Shown: piece by piece, positions 17,930-26,204 of the stretch
Position numbering within the stretch: position 1 is the first letter of the stretch
Layout: the number at the start of each line of letters is the position of its first letter
Assembly: GCA_041737835.1 (NCBI GenBank)
Contig: JBGSQY010000072.1
Strand: one strand, 5' to 3'
DNA from: Bythopirellula sp041737835
Lineage (GTDB): Bacteria > Planctomycetota > Planctomycetia > Pirellulales > Lacipirellulaceae
DNA: 64,000 nt
The notes under the pieces: model-generated
What the model was told of the DNA's origin: nothing
The model's input: the letters and a program-made list of their open reading frames with translations, nothing else
The model's database searches: none
Translations under genes and position numbers: made by a program

Positions 17930-18067
17930 TCCGGGGGGCGGCGATCGACTGGAGCGACAGTCGGCGAGCTTTTGTTCGCGATTCGGAGGTCCCTCCCGAT
18001 GTTTTCAACTTGGCATGGATGCTAGAACAAGGGTTTCGAGTGAATGCTCGAAACCCTTGTTCTTTTT
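17930..18067 (+). ncRNA. Candidate structured small RNA or folK leader
   Basis: A run of predicted hairpins without coding character: CGACTG/CAGTCG near 17945-17965, TCGGAG/CTCC(C)GA near 17990-18008, and the 17-bp terminator stem at 18024-18063. The 5' end is not defined; the possible sigma-54 element would put it near 17728. Either a free-standing small RNA or a premature-termination leader of folK-panC would fit. It does not match the tetrahydrofolate riboswitch consensus as I know it. Confidence 0.45.
18024..18067 (+). terminator. Strong intrinsic terminator upstream of folK
   Basis: A perfect 17-bp stem (AGAACAAGGGTTTCGAG with its exact complement), a 6-base loop TGAATG, then a T-run at 18063-18067. 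It lies only 20 nt before the folK start codon, with no gene upstream on the same strand to terminate. Confidence 0.85.
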
Positions 18068-18087
18068 CTGAGCCTAATGTCCATCGC

Positions 18088-18819
18088 ATGACTCGTTGTT
18101 TATTAGCCCTCGGTGCGAATTTGGGTGATCGCGCGGCAACTCTCCAAAGTGCCATGCATTTAATCGCCGGATTGCCACACACGCAGCTGCTCGCCAGAAG
18201 TTCTTGGCATGAAACAGCGCCCGTGGGGGGTCCAAACAATCAGCCTGCTTTTCTCAACGGCGCAGTTCTGGTTGATACAAGCCTTGAACCGCAAAAACTG
18301 GCACGCTTGCTGCGCGATCTCGAAACACAATTGGGCCGCACGCGACATCAACGCTGGGACGCCCGCACGATTGATATCGATATCTGTTTGATGGGCGAAC
18401 GCGTGATCAACGAACCGAATTTGCAGATTCCTCATCCGCGGATGGAGTTTCGCAGCTTCGTGCTGGCCCCCGCCGCGGAGATTGCTGGCGAAATGGTCCA
18501 TCCCCGCGCTGGCTGGACGATTGCCGCCTTATTGGACCATTGGCAAACCAAGCCCCGCAAAGTCGGCGTATTTTCTCGCGAGCCGCAACAAGCCGAGTGG
18601 CTCAGCCAAGAACTTTCCCAACGACTCAAACTGGAGGGCCGTGACCAAGGCGGCCCGGCGGCGATAGAATTAGTGGCTGTAACCGAGCAGCCGACGATGC
18701 TCATTGCCCTCGACGATCCCGGCCCACGGCAAGGACCTGTCGTGCCTATCAGCACGCAGGATCGCGAACTGATTCTGCATGAATCGTTGGCCGCCATCCA
18801 TGCAGCTTGGCCTCATTGA
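18088..18819 (+). CDS. folK: 6-hydroxymethyl-7,8-dihydropterin pyrophosphokinase with C-terminal extension
   Basis: Transfers pyrophosphate from ATP to hydroxymethyl-dihydropterin in folate synthesis. Residues 1-155 hold the whole enzyme: LLALGANLGDR, SSWHETAPVGG, QPAFLNGAVLVDT, and the catalytic signature RWDARTIDIDICL, then IPHPRMEFRSFVLAP. At 243 residues the protein exceeds the usual ~160. The extra ~85 residues (from about KPRKVGVFSREP onward) look folded, containing LIALDDPGPRQGPVVPI, and are unassigned. The ATG at 18088 is taken because MTRCLLALGANLG aligns with family N-termini; a longer frame from 17920 would run through the terminator. It is followed by panC 40 nt downstream. Confidence 0.92.
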   Translation: MTRCLLALGANLGDRAATLQSAMHLIAGLPHTQLLARSSWHETAPVGGPNNQPAFLNGAVLVDTSLEPQKLARLLRDLETQLGRTRHQRWDARTIDIDICLMGERVINEPNLQIPHPRMEFRSFVLAPAAEIAGEMVHPRAGWTIAALLDHWQTKPRKVGVFSREPQQAEWLSQELSQRLKLEGRDQGGPAAIELVAVTEQPTMLIALDDPGPRQGPVVPISTQDRELILHESLAAIHAAWPH

Positions 18820-18859
18820 ACTAACAAAATAAACCGTGACGACGAAACTCCAACACAAA

Positions 18860-19702
18860 ATGCAGATCGTGACCACCATTGCGGAGATTCGTCGCGCCGT
18901 GATCGAGGCCCAACGGGCGGGCGAAACGGTTGGTTTCGTTCCGACCATGGGGGCGCTCCACGAAGGCCATCTCAGTTTGGTCGACGCCGCGCAAGCGCAA
19001 TGCGACCGCACGGTGGTGAGTATCTTCGTTAATCCCACACAGTTTGGCCCAACCGAAGATAAAGACCGCTATCCGCGCACGTTGGAAAAAGATTGCGAAA
19101 TGCTCGCCGCGCGCGGCTGTTGGTTGGTCTTCGCTCCCACGGCTGCGGAAGTTTATCCGCCGGGTCACGAAACGTTCGTCGAAGTGGGCGTGGTTGCCCA
19201 ACCGCTCGAAGGCGAGATTCGTCCCGGCCATTTTCGCGGCGTGGCGACCGTGGTGCTCAAGCTGTTTCAAATGATCCCCGCCGACCGCGCGTTCTTTGGC
19301 CGCAAGGATTATCAGCAAGCGCTCGTCGTGGAAAAGATGATCGCGGATTTCAATCTCCCGATTGAGCTCGTCGTCTGCCCCACGGTCCGTGAAGTCGATG
19401 GCCTCGCGATGAGCTCACGCAACGCCTACTTAAATCCCGCCGAACGCCAACAAGCCGGCACGCTCTGGAAATCGCTTCAGTTAGCAGAAACTCTCTACCA
19501 GCAAGGCGAGACCAATGCCACGAAAATTTCCGCCTCAATGCGAGAGTGCCTCAACGACGCGGGGATCACGCAAATCGATTACATCGCCTTCGTGAAACCA
19601 GGAACCGTGCAAGCTGTCGAAATGCTGACTGGCCCTACGGTGATCGCCCTCGCGGCGCGGGTGGGGCAAGCGCGGTTGATTGATAATTACACGATTGGGT
19701 AG
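18860..19702 (+). CDS. panC: Pantothenate synthetase (pantoate-beta-alanine ligase)
   Basis: Joins pantoate and beta-alanine with ATP to form pantothenate, the coenzyme A precursor. The 280 residues carry all family motifs: VGFVPTMGALHEGHLSLV (the HIGH-type ATP site), SIFVNPTQFGP, RPGHFRGVATVV, FFGRKDYQQ, REVDGLAMSSRNAYL with the KMSKS-like loop, and ARVGQARLIDN at the end. The ATG at 18860 (MQIVTTIAEIRR) aligns with the E. coli start; a GTG at 18836 would add eight residues. It follows folK closely, so the two vitamin genes are probably one transcript. Confidence 0.95.
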   Translation: MQIVTTIAEIRRAVIEAQRAGETVGFVPTMGALHEGHLSLVDAAQAQCDRTVVSIFVNPTQFGPTEDKDRYPRTLEKDCEMLAARGCWLVFAPTAAEVYPPGHETFVEVGVVAQPLEGEIRPGHFRGVATVVLKLFQMIPADRAFFGRKDYQQALVVEKMIADFNLPIELVVCPTVREVDGLAMSSRNAYLNPAERQQAGTLWKSLQLAETLYQQGETNATKISASMRECLNDAGITQIDYIAFVKPGTVQAVEMLTGPTVIALAARVGQARLIDNYTIG

Positions 19703-19749
19703 TGGGCAAACTATGGCTGACCTCTGTGAGGTTGAACGCTATATCAGCC

Positions 19750-19851
19750 GGGTATCATCGACACGACATCCGCAAATCGGACCGACGACGTGAAGTCTTG
19801 ACCGGATTCGTGTCGGTGTGCGCAACACAAGAGGTGTTCGACACGTCTCAC
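19750..19851. repeat. 100-bp structured repeat, copy 1
   Basis: Closely similar to 20738-20840 (shared blocks include CGACACGACAT, GACCGACGACGTGAA, CCGGATTCGTGTCGGTGTGC and TTCGACACG). Within each copy CGACACG and CGTGTCG can pair to form a hairpin of about 60 bases. The copies bracket the PEP-CTERM gene at 20058-20729 in direct orientation. Confidence 0.75.
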
Positions 19852-20057
19852 CCCTTTCTTCACCCTTATCCCGAAGGGATAAAAGCAAATAGCCAGGTGG
19901 TTGAGGAGCCTTAGTAATAGTGCGCGGGTAGCCAAAAATTCTGCTCCTTTTGCAGAGATAATTGGCTGTATTTGAGTTGCCACCAGGGTAATATAAGCAT
20001 CGCTTACGACGTGTAACCAAGAAGTCACGCATTTTTAATCTGCCTAAGGAATCGCTC

Positions 20058-20729
20058 ATGAACGCTACGCCTCGTTTGATTTTCTCCATCGCGCTCCTTC
20101 TCTTTGGCACGAGCGTCGGCATCGACCGTTCGTCGGCCGACGTGATCGACGTCGGTTTCTCGAATAATTGGGACTGTACATTCGCCTGCGTGGACCGCGT
20201 GCAACAAGTCTACAATTCGTCTTTATTTTCCGGCATGACAACGATCAACGAAGTCAGTTTCTTCGTGGCTGATATTCCTTTTACTTGGAACGGGAGCACA
20301 TGGCAGATGAGCCTGTCGACAAGTCCCAATACACTCGGATCGTTGGACCCCGTGTTCGCCAACAATGTTGGGGTCGATAACGCTGTGTTTGATACTTTGA
20401 CGCCCACCGGTAGCCCCGCAGTCAATTCGTTGGTCACCTTCGCGGGATCGTTTACCTACGACCCCAGCCAGGGTGACTTGCTGGTCGATATTGTGAGAAC
20501 GGCAGGCGTTAGTGCGCCGGTCATCGGCCTGTACGCGACAAACTCTCCGGGACTTCTCGACCGCGCTTACGCTTTTAATAGCACAGTCACCGCAATTGGA
20601 CTCAATCAAGATGGATATGCTCTGCACACTCGCTTCGACGTGACTGTTGTGCCAGAACCGAATTCCGTGGCGCTGCTTGGGAGCGCGATGATCGCGGTTG
20701 CCACGTTGCGTAGGAAGCGCGGGGAATAG
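20058..20729 (+). CDS. PEP-CTERM sorting-domain protein
   Basis: A 223-residue exported protein. It opens with a signal peptide (RLIFSIALLLFGTSVG, cut near SSA-DV) and closes with VPEPNSVALLGSAMIAVATL and RRKRGE, a complete PEP-CTERM signal for exosortase processing. The middle is a beta-rich domain with one close cysteine pair (CTFAC) and repeated aromatic/Asn-rich strands, typical of choice-of-anchor domains. No catalytic motif is visible. The gene stands alone between two copies of a repeat, with no operon partner. A surface or matrix role is likely. Confidence 0.82.
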   Translation: MNATPRLIFSIALLLFGTSVGIDRSSADVIDVGFSNNWDCTFACVDRVQQVYNSSLFSGMTTINEVSFFVADIPFTWNGSTWQMSLSTSPNTLGSLDPVFANNVGVDNAVFDTLTPTGSPAVNSLVTFAGSFTYDPSQGDLLVDIVRTAGVSAPVIGLYATNSPGLLDRAYAFNSTVTAIGLNQDGYALHTRFDVTVVPEPNSVALLGSAMIAVATLRRKRGE

Positions 20730-20737
20730 TGTGTAGC

Positions 20738-20840
20738 GGGGTAGCACCGACACGACATGCGCCAATCAGACCGACGACGTGAAAGCTCAACCGGATTCGT
20801 GTCGGTGTGCGCAGCACAAGATGTTTTCGACACGAATCAC
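20738..20840. repeat. 100-bp structured repeat, copy 2
   Basis: Direct-orientation partner of 19750-19851. Here the internal arms are CACCGACACG (20745-20754) and CGTGTCGGTG (20798-20807), a perfect 10-bp pair. It begins 9 nt after the PEP-CTERM stop codon. Confidence 0.75.
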
Positions 20841-20856
20841 TTCTTGTCGCAAGCGA

Positions 20857-20919
20857 CACTGATACTTGTCCTGCAAAGCCTGCCGGTATTCAACACGTTC
20901 TTAGGATGAAGTATCAGTG
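20857..20919. repeat. Inverted repeat after the PEP-CTERM gene
   Basis: CACTGATACTT at 20857-20867 and its exact complement at 20909-20919, an 11-bp stem around a 41-base loop. It directly follows repeat copy 2. Confidence 0.6.
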
Positions 20920-21488
20920 CTACCCTCGAAATCCTACGCGGCCAAAAATCTCCAAGATTTGGCCACTTCAATTGGTTAAAATACACGCTCGCCGCAAAGG
21001 CGCGTGTTCTTTGATAATTAAATCCGCAGAGTCCACTTTTGGAACGCGTTAAATCGTACGTTTCGATCAAAAGTCGACTCGTTTTGGAATGTGCGAATTT
21101 CGCAAGGGATTGAACGATCAACACTTGCGACATGACCGAGTGACAAAACCCAAGAGTTTCGTCACAAAAGTTGGGACCCCAGCTCACGCGCGAAAAATCA
21201 GGTTTGCGTGCTCAGGTGGTTGCAAACCAAGCAAACCCGGCCAACCTGGCAAACCTGGGCGAGTGGCATTCCCCCCTGTCCCCTCATATCTAATTCGTGC
21301 TATTCGTCCAATTCGTGGTTCCTCTCCGTGTCCTCTGTGTCTCCGTGGTGTAATACCTTCACCCCTGCCAAAAATCGACGTTGAACGACTGCTTTGAATC
21401 GCGATAATAGTGTGGGTCCGAAGGTAAGCGTGTTGCTAGCATTCTTGAACCTCGCTCGTTTCGCCCAACCACCAGGTGTAGTCTGCAT
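20920..21488. other. Gene-free stretch upstream of lgt
   Basis: No supported gene. Part of it (around 21285-21360) is made of ATTCGTG and CTCTGTGTCTCCGTGG-type words that recur near 9225-9260 and, inverted, near 45298-45316, so it is dispersed intergenic filler. Confidence 0.4.
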
Positions 21489-22541
21489 ATGCGTTCTGAA
21501 TTGTTTCGTATTCCCCTGGAATGGGCCGGCGTGCCGCTGTTTGGCTTCGGCGTTGTGCTGGCGCTGTGGATCATCGGCTGCATCGGGGGGATGGTGTTTC
21601 TTTCCAAACGAGCTGGCGAAACTTCGTGGAAAGAATTGCTACCGGGGCTGGTGATTGGCAGCATCGCCATCGTGTTGCTCCCGCGATTCTTCCCCGAGGG
21701 GCTGCCCATTCGTGGCTATGGCTTGATGGTCTTGTGCGGAGTTATTTCCGGCATCCTGCTGGCGATGCATCGTGCACAACAAGTGGGGCTGCCGACCGAC
21801 GCGATTCTCTCGCTCGCCTTCAGCCTGTTGCTTTTGGGAATCGTTGGCGCCCGTTTGTTTTATGTGATCGAGTATTGGGACTCGCGATTTAAGTCCGACA
21901 GCTTGAGTGAAACCTTGCTCAATGTTCTGAAGTTCACCGAAGGGGGGCTCGTTGTTTATGGAGCTTTCCTCGGCGCGGCCGTGGCCGTGGTGTGGTTTGT
22001 GTGGCGGCATAAGTTGCCGCTGCTGGCGATGTCGGACTTGCTCGCGCCGAGTTTGTTGATCGGTCTCGCCTTTGGCCGGATTGGCTGCTTCATGAATGGC
22101 TGCTGTTACGGTGGAGAATGCGATCTGCCCTGGGCCGTGACTTTTCCCCGCGAGAGTTTGCCGTACATGGAACAACTCGATGCGGGCCGTTTTGGCGAAG
22201 GCGTAACGCTTGACTCGGCTAGTCTCCCCGCCCGGAGTCTGCCGGTTCACCCCACGCAGCTGTATAGCGCGATCGACGCCGGCCTGTTGTGCTGGTTTTT
22301 ATGGTCGTACTACCCGTTCCGCCGCCGCGACGGCGAAGTGACGGCCTGGATGCTGATACTGCACCCAATTTCCAGGTTTCTGCTGGAAGTCATCCGGGTG
22401 GACGAATCGGCCGTTTTTGGGACGGGTCTGAGTATTTCACAGAACTTCAGCATCGTGTTCTTCGTACTGGCTTTAGCTGGCTGGGGTTTGCTGCTGCGGC
22501 AGCAGCCCCACCGGGCGACTTTCGCGAGTTATTCCGTATAG
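21489..22541 (+). CDS. lgt: Prolipoprotein diacylglyceryl transferase
   Basis: Inner-membrane enzyme that moves diacylglycerol from phosphatidylglycerol to the lipobox cysteine, the first step of lipoprotein maturation. 350 residues with about seven membrane helices. Conserved pieces are LPIRGYGLMVLCGVISG, ARLFYVIEYWD, GGLVVYGAFLGA, the signature LAFGRIGCFMNGCCYGG and VHPTQLYSA. An N-terminal extension of about 65 residues with two extra hydrophobic segments precedes the usual start of homology. The window encodes several of its probable substrates (35209, 35872, 54279). Confidence 0.93.
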   Translation: MRSELFRIPLEWAGVPLFGFGVVLALWIIGCIGGMVFLSKRAGETSWKELLPGLVIGSIAIVLLPRFFPEGLPIRGYGLMVLCGVISGILLAMHRAQQVGLPTDAILSLAFSLLLLGIVGARLFYVIEYWDSRFKSDSLSETLLNVLKFTEGGLVVYGAFLGAAVAVVWFVWRHKLPLLAMSDLLAPSLLIGLAFGRIGCFMNGCCYGGECDLPWAVTFPRESLPYMEQLDAGRFGEGVTLDSASLPARSLPVHPTQLYSAIDAGLLCWFLWSYYPFRRRDGEVTAWMLILHPISRFLLEVIRVDESAVFGTGLSISQNFSIVFFVLALAGWGLLLRQQPHRATFASYSV

Positions 22542-22573
22542 GCGTGCGCGAATAACTTCTTGCAGTGAGGCAA

Positions 22574-22615
22574 CTTGCCAAGAAATCTGAAAGTTTTTCT
22601 CAGATTCTTCGCAAG
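22574..22615. other. Long imperfect hairpin between lgt and the ECF module
   Basis: CTTGCCAAGAAATCTGA pairs with TCAGATTCTTCGCAAG with one mismatch and one bulge, about 16 bp. No clean T-run follows, so it is a weak terminator candidate for lgt or a leader structure of the sigma-factor transcript. Confidence 0.5.
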
Positions 22616-22664
22616 ACGATCAGCGTAGCGGTAACTCTCTCTGTGAACGATAAAACGACTCGTT

Positions 22665-23207
22665 ATGGGCTCGTCCCAACCCACGATTGATTGGCAGCAA
22701 GCGCTGTCTGAGCATCGTCGCTGGCTAGCGACGGTCCTGCGTGCGCGTGGGGTAGAAGTTGGTGCCCTTGATGAAGTTTTGCAGGAGGTTCATTTCGCGG
22801 CGGTGAAGCATGCGGATTGTTTGCGCGATCCGCAAAAACTGGCCCCGTGGTTGTATCGCGTGGCGGTGACTTGTGCGTTGCAACATCGTCGCCGGTTGGG
22901 TCGTGGTCGTCGTTTGATCGAACGCTATGCCGTTGAGCAAGCGGATCAGCTCTCCGAAACAGAACCTGATCCGCTGGATTGGCTGCTGGCCGACGAACAA
23001 AGGCGGATCGTGCGAACAGCCGTGAAGACGCTGCCCGCGCGTGATGCGGAACTTTTGTTACTGAAATACACCGAAGATTGGAGTTATCGACAACTGGCCG
23101 AGCACTTAGGAGTGACCTTCAGCACGGTGGAAGCCCGACTGCATCGGGCTCGCCACAAAATGCGGCAAGCCTTATCGCAACTCGCGCCGGAAATCATTCC
23201 GCAGTAG
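22665..23207 (+). CDS. ECF-type RNA polymerase sigma factor
   Basis: A 180-residue sigma-70 family protein with only regions 2 and 4. Region 2 covers about 15-85 (DEVLQEVHFAAVKHADCL, LAPWLYRVAVTCALQHRRR). Region 4 covers about 115-170, with the helix-turn-helix DWSYRQLAEHLGVTFSTVEARLHRARHKM. It is the first gene of a three-gene set with an anti-sigma-like membrane protein 9 nt downstream and a PDZ protein. This suggests an envelope-responsive regulon. Subgroup and target promoters cannot be read from the sequence. Confidence 0.9.
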   Translation: MGSSQPTIDWQQALSEHRRWLATVLRARGVEVGALDEVLQEVHFAAVKHADCLRDPQKLAPWLYRVAVTCALQHRRRLGRGRRLIERYAVEQADQLSETEPDPLDWLLADEQRRIVRTAVKTLPARDAELLLLKYTEDWSYRQLAEHLGVTFSTVEARLHRARHKMRQALSQLAPEIIPQ

Positions 23208-23216
23208 TTTTTGAAT

Positions 23217-23900
23217 ATGACCGATCACGATGACAACTTGATTTTCGATCGCCTGGCCGATGGCGAGCTTTCGCTTGCCGAGCGGCAGGAACTGTTGTCG
23301 TCCTTAGATGATCGAACCGACGGCTGGCGACGTTGTGCGTTGGCCTTGTTGGAAGCACAAACTTGGCGAAGCGAATTCCAATCATTCGTCAAAGACGATG
23401 CACTTCCCACGGTCGTGCGGGTTGATGCGACAGCGCCCACGTCGCTCCCCGCACGACCCATGAAGTGGCTCAACAGCAGCATGGCGATGGCGGCCAGCGC
23501 TTTCCTGGCGTTTGGGATCGGTTGGAATATGAACGGCCCCCAAGAGCTCGTCAATTTGACCAGCCACTCTGTGAATAGCCAAGCGTCCAACAATAAAATC
23601 GTCGCCTTTGATCCAGAAGATTCGCGGGACGTGGTTACGCTGCTCGTCAAAGACTCACAAGGCCAACATCAGCGCGTTCGCTTGCCATTGATGGACGCCG
23701 GTGAACTCGGCAACGATTGGGCCCAGCTTGGCCCGCAAGTTCCCGCCGAAGTCCGTGCTGGCTTGCAAAACCAAGGCTACGACGTTCATAGCAAGCAACG
23801 CTTTGCCCCATTGTTCTTCGAGCAAGGTAAAGAAGTTGTGCCAATGGTCGTGCCAGTGAACGACACCTACGTAGTTCCGGTGAACCGGCCGGTTTACTGA
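23217..23900 (+). CDS. Probable anti-sigma factor, single-pass membrane protein
   Basis: A 227-residue protein. The N-terminal 70 residues (LIFDRLADGELSLAERQELLSSLDD) are the compact helical domain common to ECF anti-sigma factors, but without the zinc-binding HxxxCxxC motif. One membrane helix follows at about residues 84-105 (MKWLNSSMAMAASAFLAFGIGW), and the rest lies outside. The start ATG at 23217 is chosen over a TTG at 23211. Its place directly after the sigma gene gives the assignment; the missing zinc motif means binding mode differs from the classic type. Confidence 0.8.
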   Translation: MTDHDDNLIFDRLADGELSLAERQELLSSLDDRTDGWRRCALALLEAQTWRSEFQSFVKDDALPTVVRVDATAPTSLPARPMKWLNSSMAMAASAFLAFGIGWNMNGPQELVNLTSHSVNSQASNNKIVAFDPEDSRDVVTLLVKDSQGQHQRVRLPLMDAGELGNDWAQLGPQVPAEVRAGLQNQGYDVHSKQRFAPLFFEQGKEVVPMVVPVNDTYVVPVNRPVY

Positions 23901-23994
23901 TTCGTAAGCGATTGAGCTTTCTTTGTTTTTCATCAAGTTTTATACCAATGAACACATTCCCTCGACGAATGAACCTAAATGGAGGACTCTTATC

Positions 23995-25026
23995 ATGAAA
24001 CGTAAAAAATCAACTTGGGATATCATGCTCGTCGCCTTGATGGCGGCGGTTGCTGGCGTAGGACTGCAATCTCACCAATTTGCCTTCGCTCAAGAGCAAG
24101 ATGAGCTCGAAGGGCCCATCGTTCAGATTGGCCCAGAGAAAGGCAATGAGACAACTCCCGTTACGGACCAAGATCCTGCTGCTCCTCAGGAAACTTCGTA
24201 TTGGATTGGTCTGCGTGGCCGCGGCGTGGAAGACCCCGTGTTGCGGACCCAACTTCAATTGGCCGAAGACATGGGCATCGTGATTGAAGACATCGTCCCC
24301 AAAAGCCCCGCCGAAAAAGCGGGCCTGCGTAAGCACGACATTATCCTGCGTGCCAATGACGACGTTGTCGATTCGATGGAAACTTTGCAACAGCACGTGC
24401 AGACAGGACAAGACAAGCCGCTCGAACTTCAGCTCTTGCGTTTGGGCAAAGAAATCACAATCACGGTCACACCCGAACAACGGCCTGCTGATTATCAACA
24501 GCAAGTTGGAGTTGGGAATGAGTTCGGTCTGCCCGGCCAAGAGATGCTCGGTGGCGACGTCGGTCGCTTGCTGCAACAACTCCAAGGGGGTGCAGGTCTT
24601 CCTGGCATGCGTGTCATCGGCCCCGGCATGGTGCTTGGCAATCGTGATTTTGACGTGAATGCCGTTCCCAATGGCATCTCGGTTTCTATCGCTCGCAACG
24701 GCGAGGGGCCTGCTCAGATTACCGTCAAAAAAGGTGACCAAACTTGGACGGTTAACAGCGACGACGAGAAAGCGTTGGCTGAACTTCCCGAAGATGTTCG
24801 CGGATTTGTCAGCGGCATGCTGAACGGTCAGGGTGGAATCAACGTAGGTAACCTAGATCTCGAAGGCCAATTGCGTCATGCAATTCCCAGACACCTTGGC
24901 AACATCCCTGGCATGGGCGATTTCCAGGGTCAAGAGGATGAGCTGGCCAAGCGTATGCAGGAAATGGAAAAGCAACTCGATCAGTTGCGCCAGCGGCTTG
25001 ATGAAGAAGCCAAAGCCGCGGAATGA
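23995..25026 (+). CDS. Exported PDZ-domain protein of the ECF module
   Basis: 343 residues with a signal peptide (MLVALMAAVAGVGLQS, cut after FAFA). A PDZ domain of the HtrA type lies at about 70-165 (YWIGLRGRG, GIVIEDIVPKSPAEKAGLRKHDIILRANDDVV). A middle region with Gly/Leu-rich segments follows, and a charged coiled coil ends the protein (LAKRMQEMEKQLDQLRQRL). No trypsin-like catalytic domain precedes the PDZ, so it is not a protease by itself. GGAGGA 9 nt upstream fixes the ATG at 23995. In DegS/RseA systems a PDZ domain senses misfolded envelope proteins. A similar sensing role here is inferred. Confidence 0.87.
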   Translation: MKRKKSTWDIMLVALMAAVAGVGLQSHQFAFAQEQDELEGPIVQIGPEKGNETTPVTDQDPAAPQETSYWIGLRGRGVEDPVLRTQLQLAEDMGIVIEDIVPKSPAEKAGLRKHDIILRANDDVVDSMETLQQHVQTGQDKPLELQLLRLGKEITITVTPEQRPADYQQQVGVGNEFGLPGQEMLGGDVGRLLQQLQGGAGLPGMRVIGPGMVLGNRDFDVNAVPNGISVSIARNGEGPAQITVKKGDQTWTVNSDDEKALAELPEDVRGFVSGMLNGQGGINVGNLDLEGQLRHAIPRHLGNIPGMGDFQGQEDELAKRMQEMEKQLDQLRQRLDEEAKAAE

Positions 25027-25053
25027 ACTTAACTAATTAATGTCTCCCCCGAT

Positions 25054-25095
25054 AACCGGCCGGATGGTGAGCGGAGCTTGCCACCCGGTCGGTTT
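25054..25095 (+). terminator. Terminator between the PDZ gene and rlmN
   Basis: AACCGGCCGGATGG (25054-25067) pairs with CCACCCGGTCGGTT (25081-25094) with one mismatch and one G-U pair, followed by TTTCATTT. It lies 27 nt after the PDZ-gene stop and ends the sigma-factor transcript. Confidence 0.6.
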
Positions 25096-25106
25096 CATTT
25101 GATGGG

Positions 25107-26192
25107 TCAGGCTTTAGCTATCTGCGGCTGTGCCATCTGCGAGCGGCGCAACTGCCCGCAAGCGGCGTCGATTCGATCTCCCTTGCGATGACGAAAGCGA
25201 ACGCGAATCCCACCCGCTTCGAGAATGCGGCGAAACTGCTGCTGGCTTTCGCTCGTGGGTGTGCCATACGGCAAGCCGGCTACAGGATTGTAGGGGATCA
25301 CATTGAGCAGTGCTTCGCGACCGGCGAGCAATTGAACGAGCTCGCGAGCATGGCTGGCATGATCGTTGATGTCGGCGAGCAGGACGTATTCGAAGGTCAG
25401 CCTTCGCCCCGACACGGCAAAATAATTATCCGCCGCGGCGAGAATGGCTTTGAGGCCGATGTTCTTGTTCACGGGGACAAGCTCATTGCGAAGTTCATCG
25501 TTCGGCGCGTGCAGCGAGATGGCCAATCGATAGGTCGCCTCTTCGCGGCTTAATCGCTCTAAGGGCTTTGGCAATCCGACGGTTGAAATCGTGATTCGCC
25601 GGGCGCTGATGTCCAGGCCGTCTTCGCGATGGGCTTCGGCGAGCGCGGGCAAGAGCCCGTCGAGATTCGCCAGCGGCTCACCCATCCCCATAACGACGAT
25701 ATGGCTTAAGCGCTCTTCGGGGCCCAAGAGCTGTTGCAACCGCAACATCTGCTCAATAATTTCGCCGGTCGTAAGATTGCGGTCCACACCATCCAAACCA
25801 CTCGCGCAGAAAACGCAACCCATCCCGCAGCCGACTTGCGTGCTAATGCAAATCGTGCGGCGGACTTCATCCCGCAACAGCACGCACTCGATCTGGCCGC
25901 CGTCGGCCAATTTCAAAAGCAATTTTTCGGTGCCGTCCTCGGCTTGGGTATGACGAACAATCTCGCTGGTCCAGAGTTGCCACTCCTGCTGCAACTGCTC
26001 GCGGAGCGATTTGGGCAAATCACTCATTTCGGCCCAATCGGTGGCCCGACGTTTAAACAACCAATTGCGCACTTGCGCAACGCGAAACTTGGGAAGCTTG
26101 TGCTCGGCGCACCAAGCTGCGAACTCATCCCCCAAGCAGTTCAGCAAAGGAGGCAAGGCAGGCTCAACGGGCGTAATGATCGGCAGTTGCAC
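25107..26192 (-). CDS. rlmN: Dual-specificity RNA methyltransferase (23S A2503 / tRNA A37)
   Basis: Radical-SAM enzyme that methylates C2 of adenine 2503 in 23S rRNA and A37 in some tRNAs. In the 361 residues the iron-sulfur cluster cysteines are Cys122, Cys126 and Cys129 in TQVGCGMGCVFCASG. The two catalytic cysteines are at Cys115 (TICIST) and Cys345 (DAACGQLR). GMGEPLAN and the SLHAPNDELRNELVPVN stretch are family signatures. The N-terminal FRVAQVRNWLFKRRATDWAEMSDLPKSLRE is the usual RNA-binding helical domain. RlmN fits better than Cfr, given the housekeeping setting. It ends 12 nt before sppA's stop side, both on the minus strand. Confidence 0.95.
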   Translation of the reverse strand: MQLPIITPVEPALPPLLNCLGDEFAAWCAEHKLPKFRVAQVRNWLFKRRATDWAEMSDLPKSLREQLQQEWQLWTSEIVRHTQAEDGTEKLLLKLADGGQIECVLLRDEVRRTICISTQVGCGMGCVFCASGLDGVDRNLTTGEIIEQMLRLQQLLGPEERLSHIVVMGMGEPLANLDGLLPALAEAHREDGLDISARRITISTVGLPKPLERLSREEATYRLAISLHAPNDELRNELVPVNKNIGLKAILAAADNYFAVSGRRLTFEYVLLADINDHASHARELVQLLAGREALLNVIPYNPVAGLPYGTPTSESQQQFRRILEAGGIRVRFRHRKGDRIDAACGQLRRSQMAQPQIAKA

Positions 26193-26204
26193 GACAAGCT
26201 TTCG

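Noticed and set aside
17832..18071. Small frames in the folK leader (also 17731-17913)
   Set aside because: They run through the terminator stem or lack start signals and have no recognisable protein pattern. The region is better explained as structured RNA.
18088..18819. Tetrahydrofolate riboswitch as the folK leader
   Set aside because: The leader hairpins do not contain the conserved core of that riboswitch as I know it, so the element is left unnamed.
21285..21360. Word-like repeats (ATTCGTG, CTCTGTGTCTCCGTGG) as a possible mobile element
   Set aside because: They are short, degenerate and without boundaries or duplications, and similar words recur near 9225 and 45298. They look like dispersed intergenic filler.
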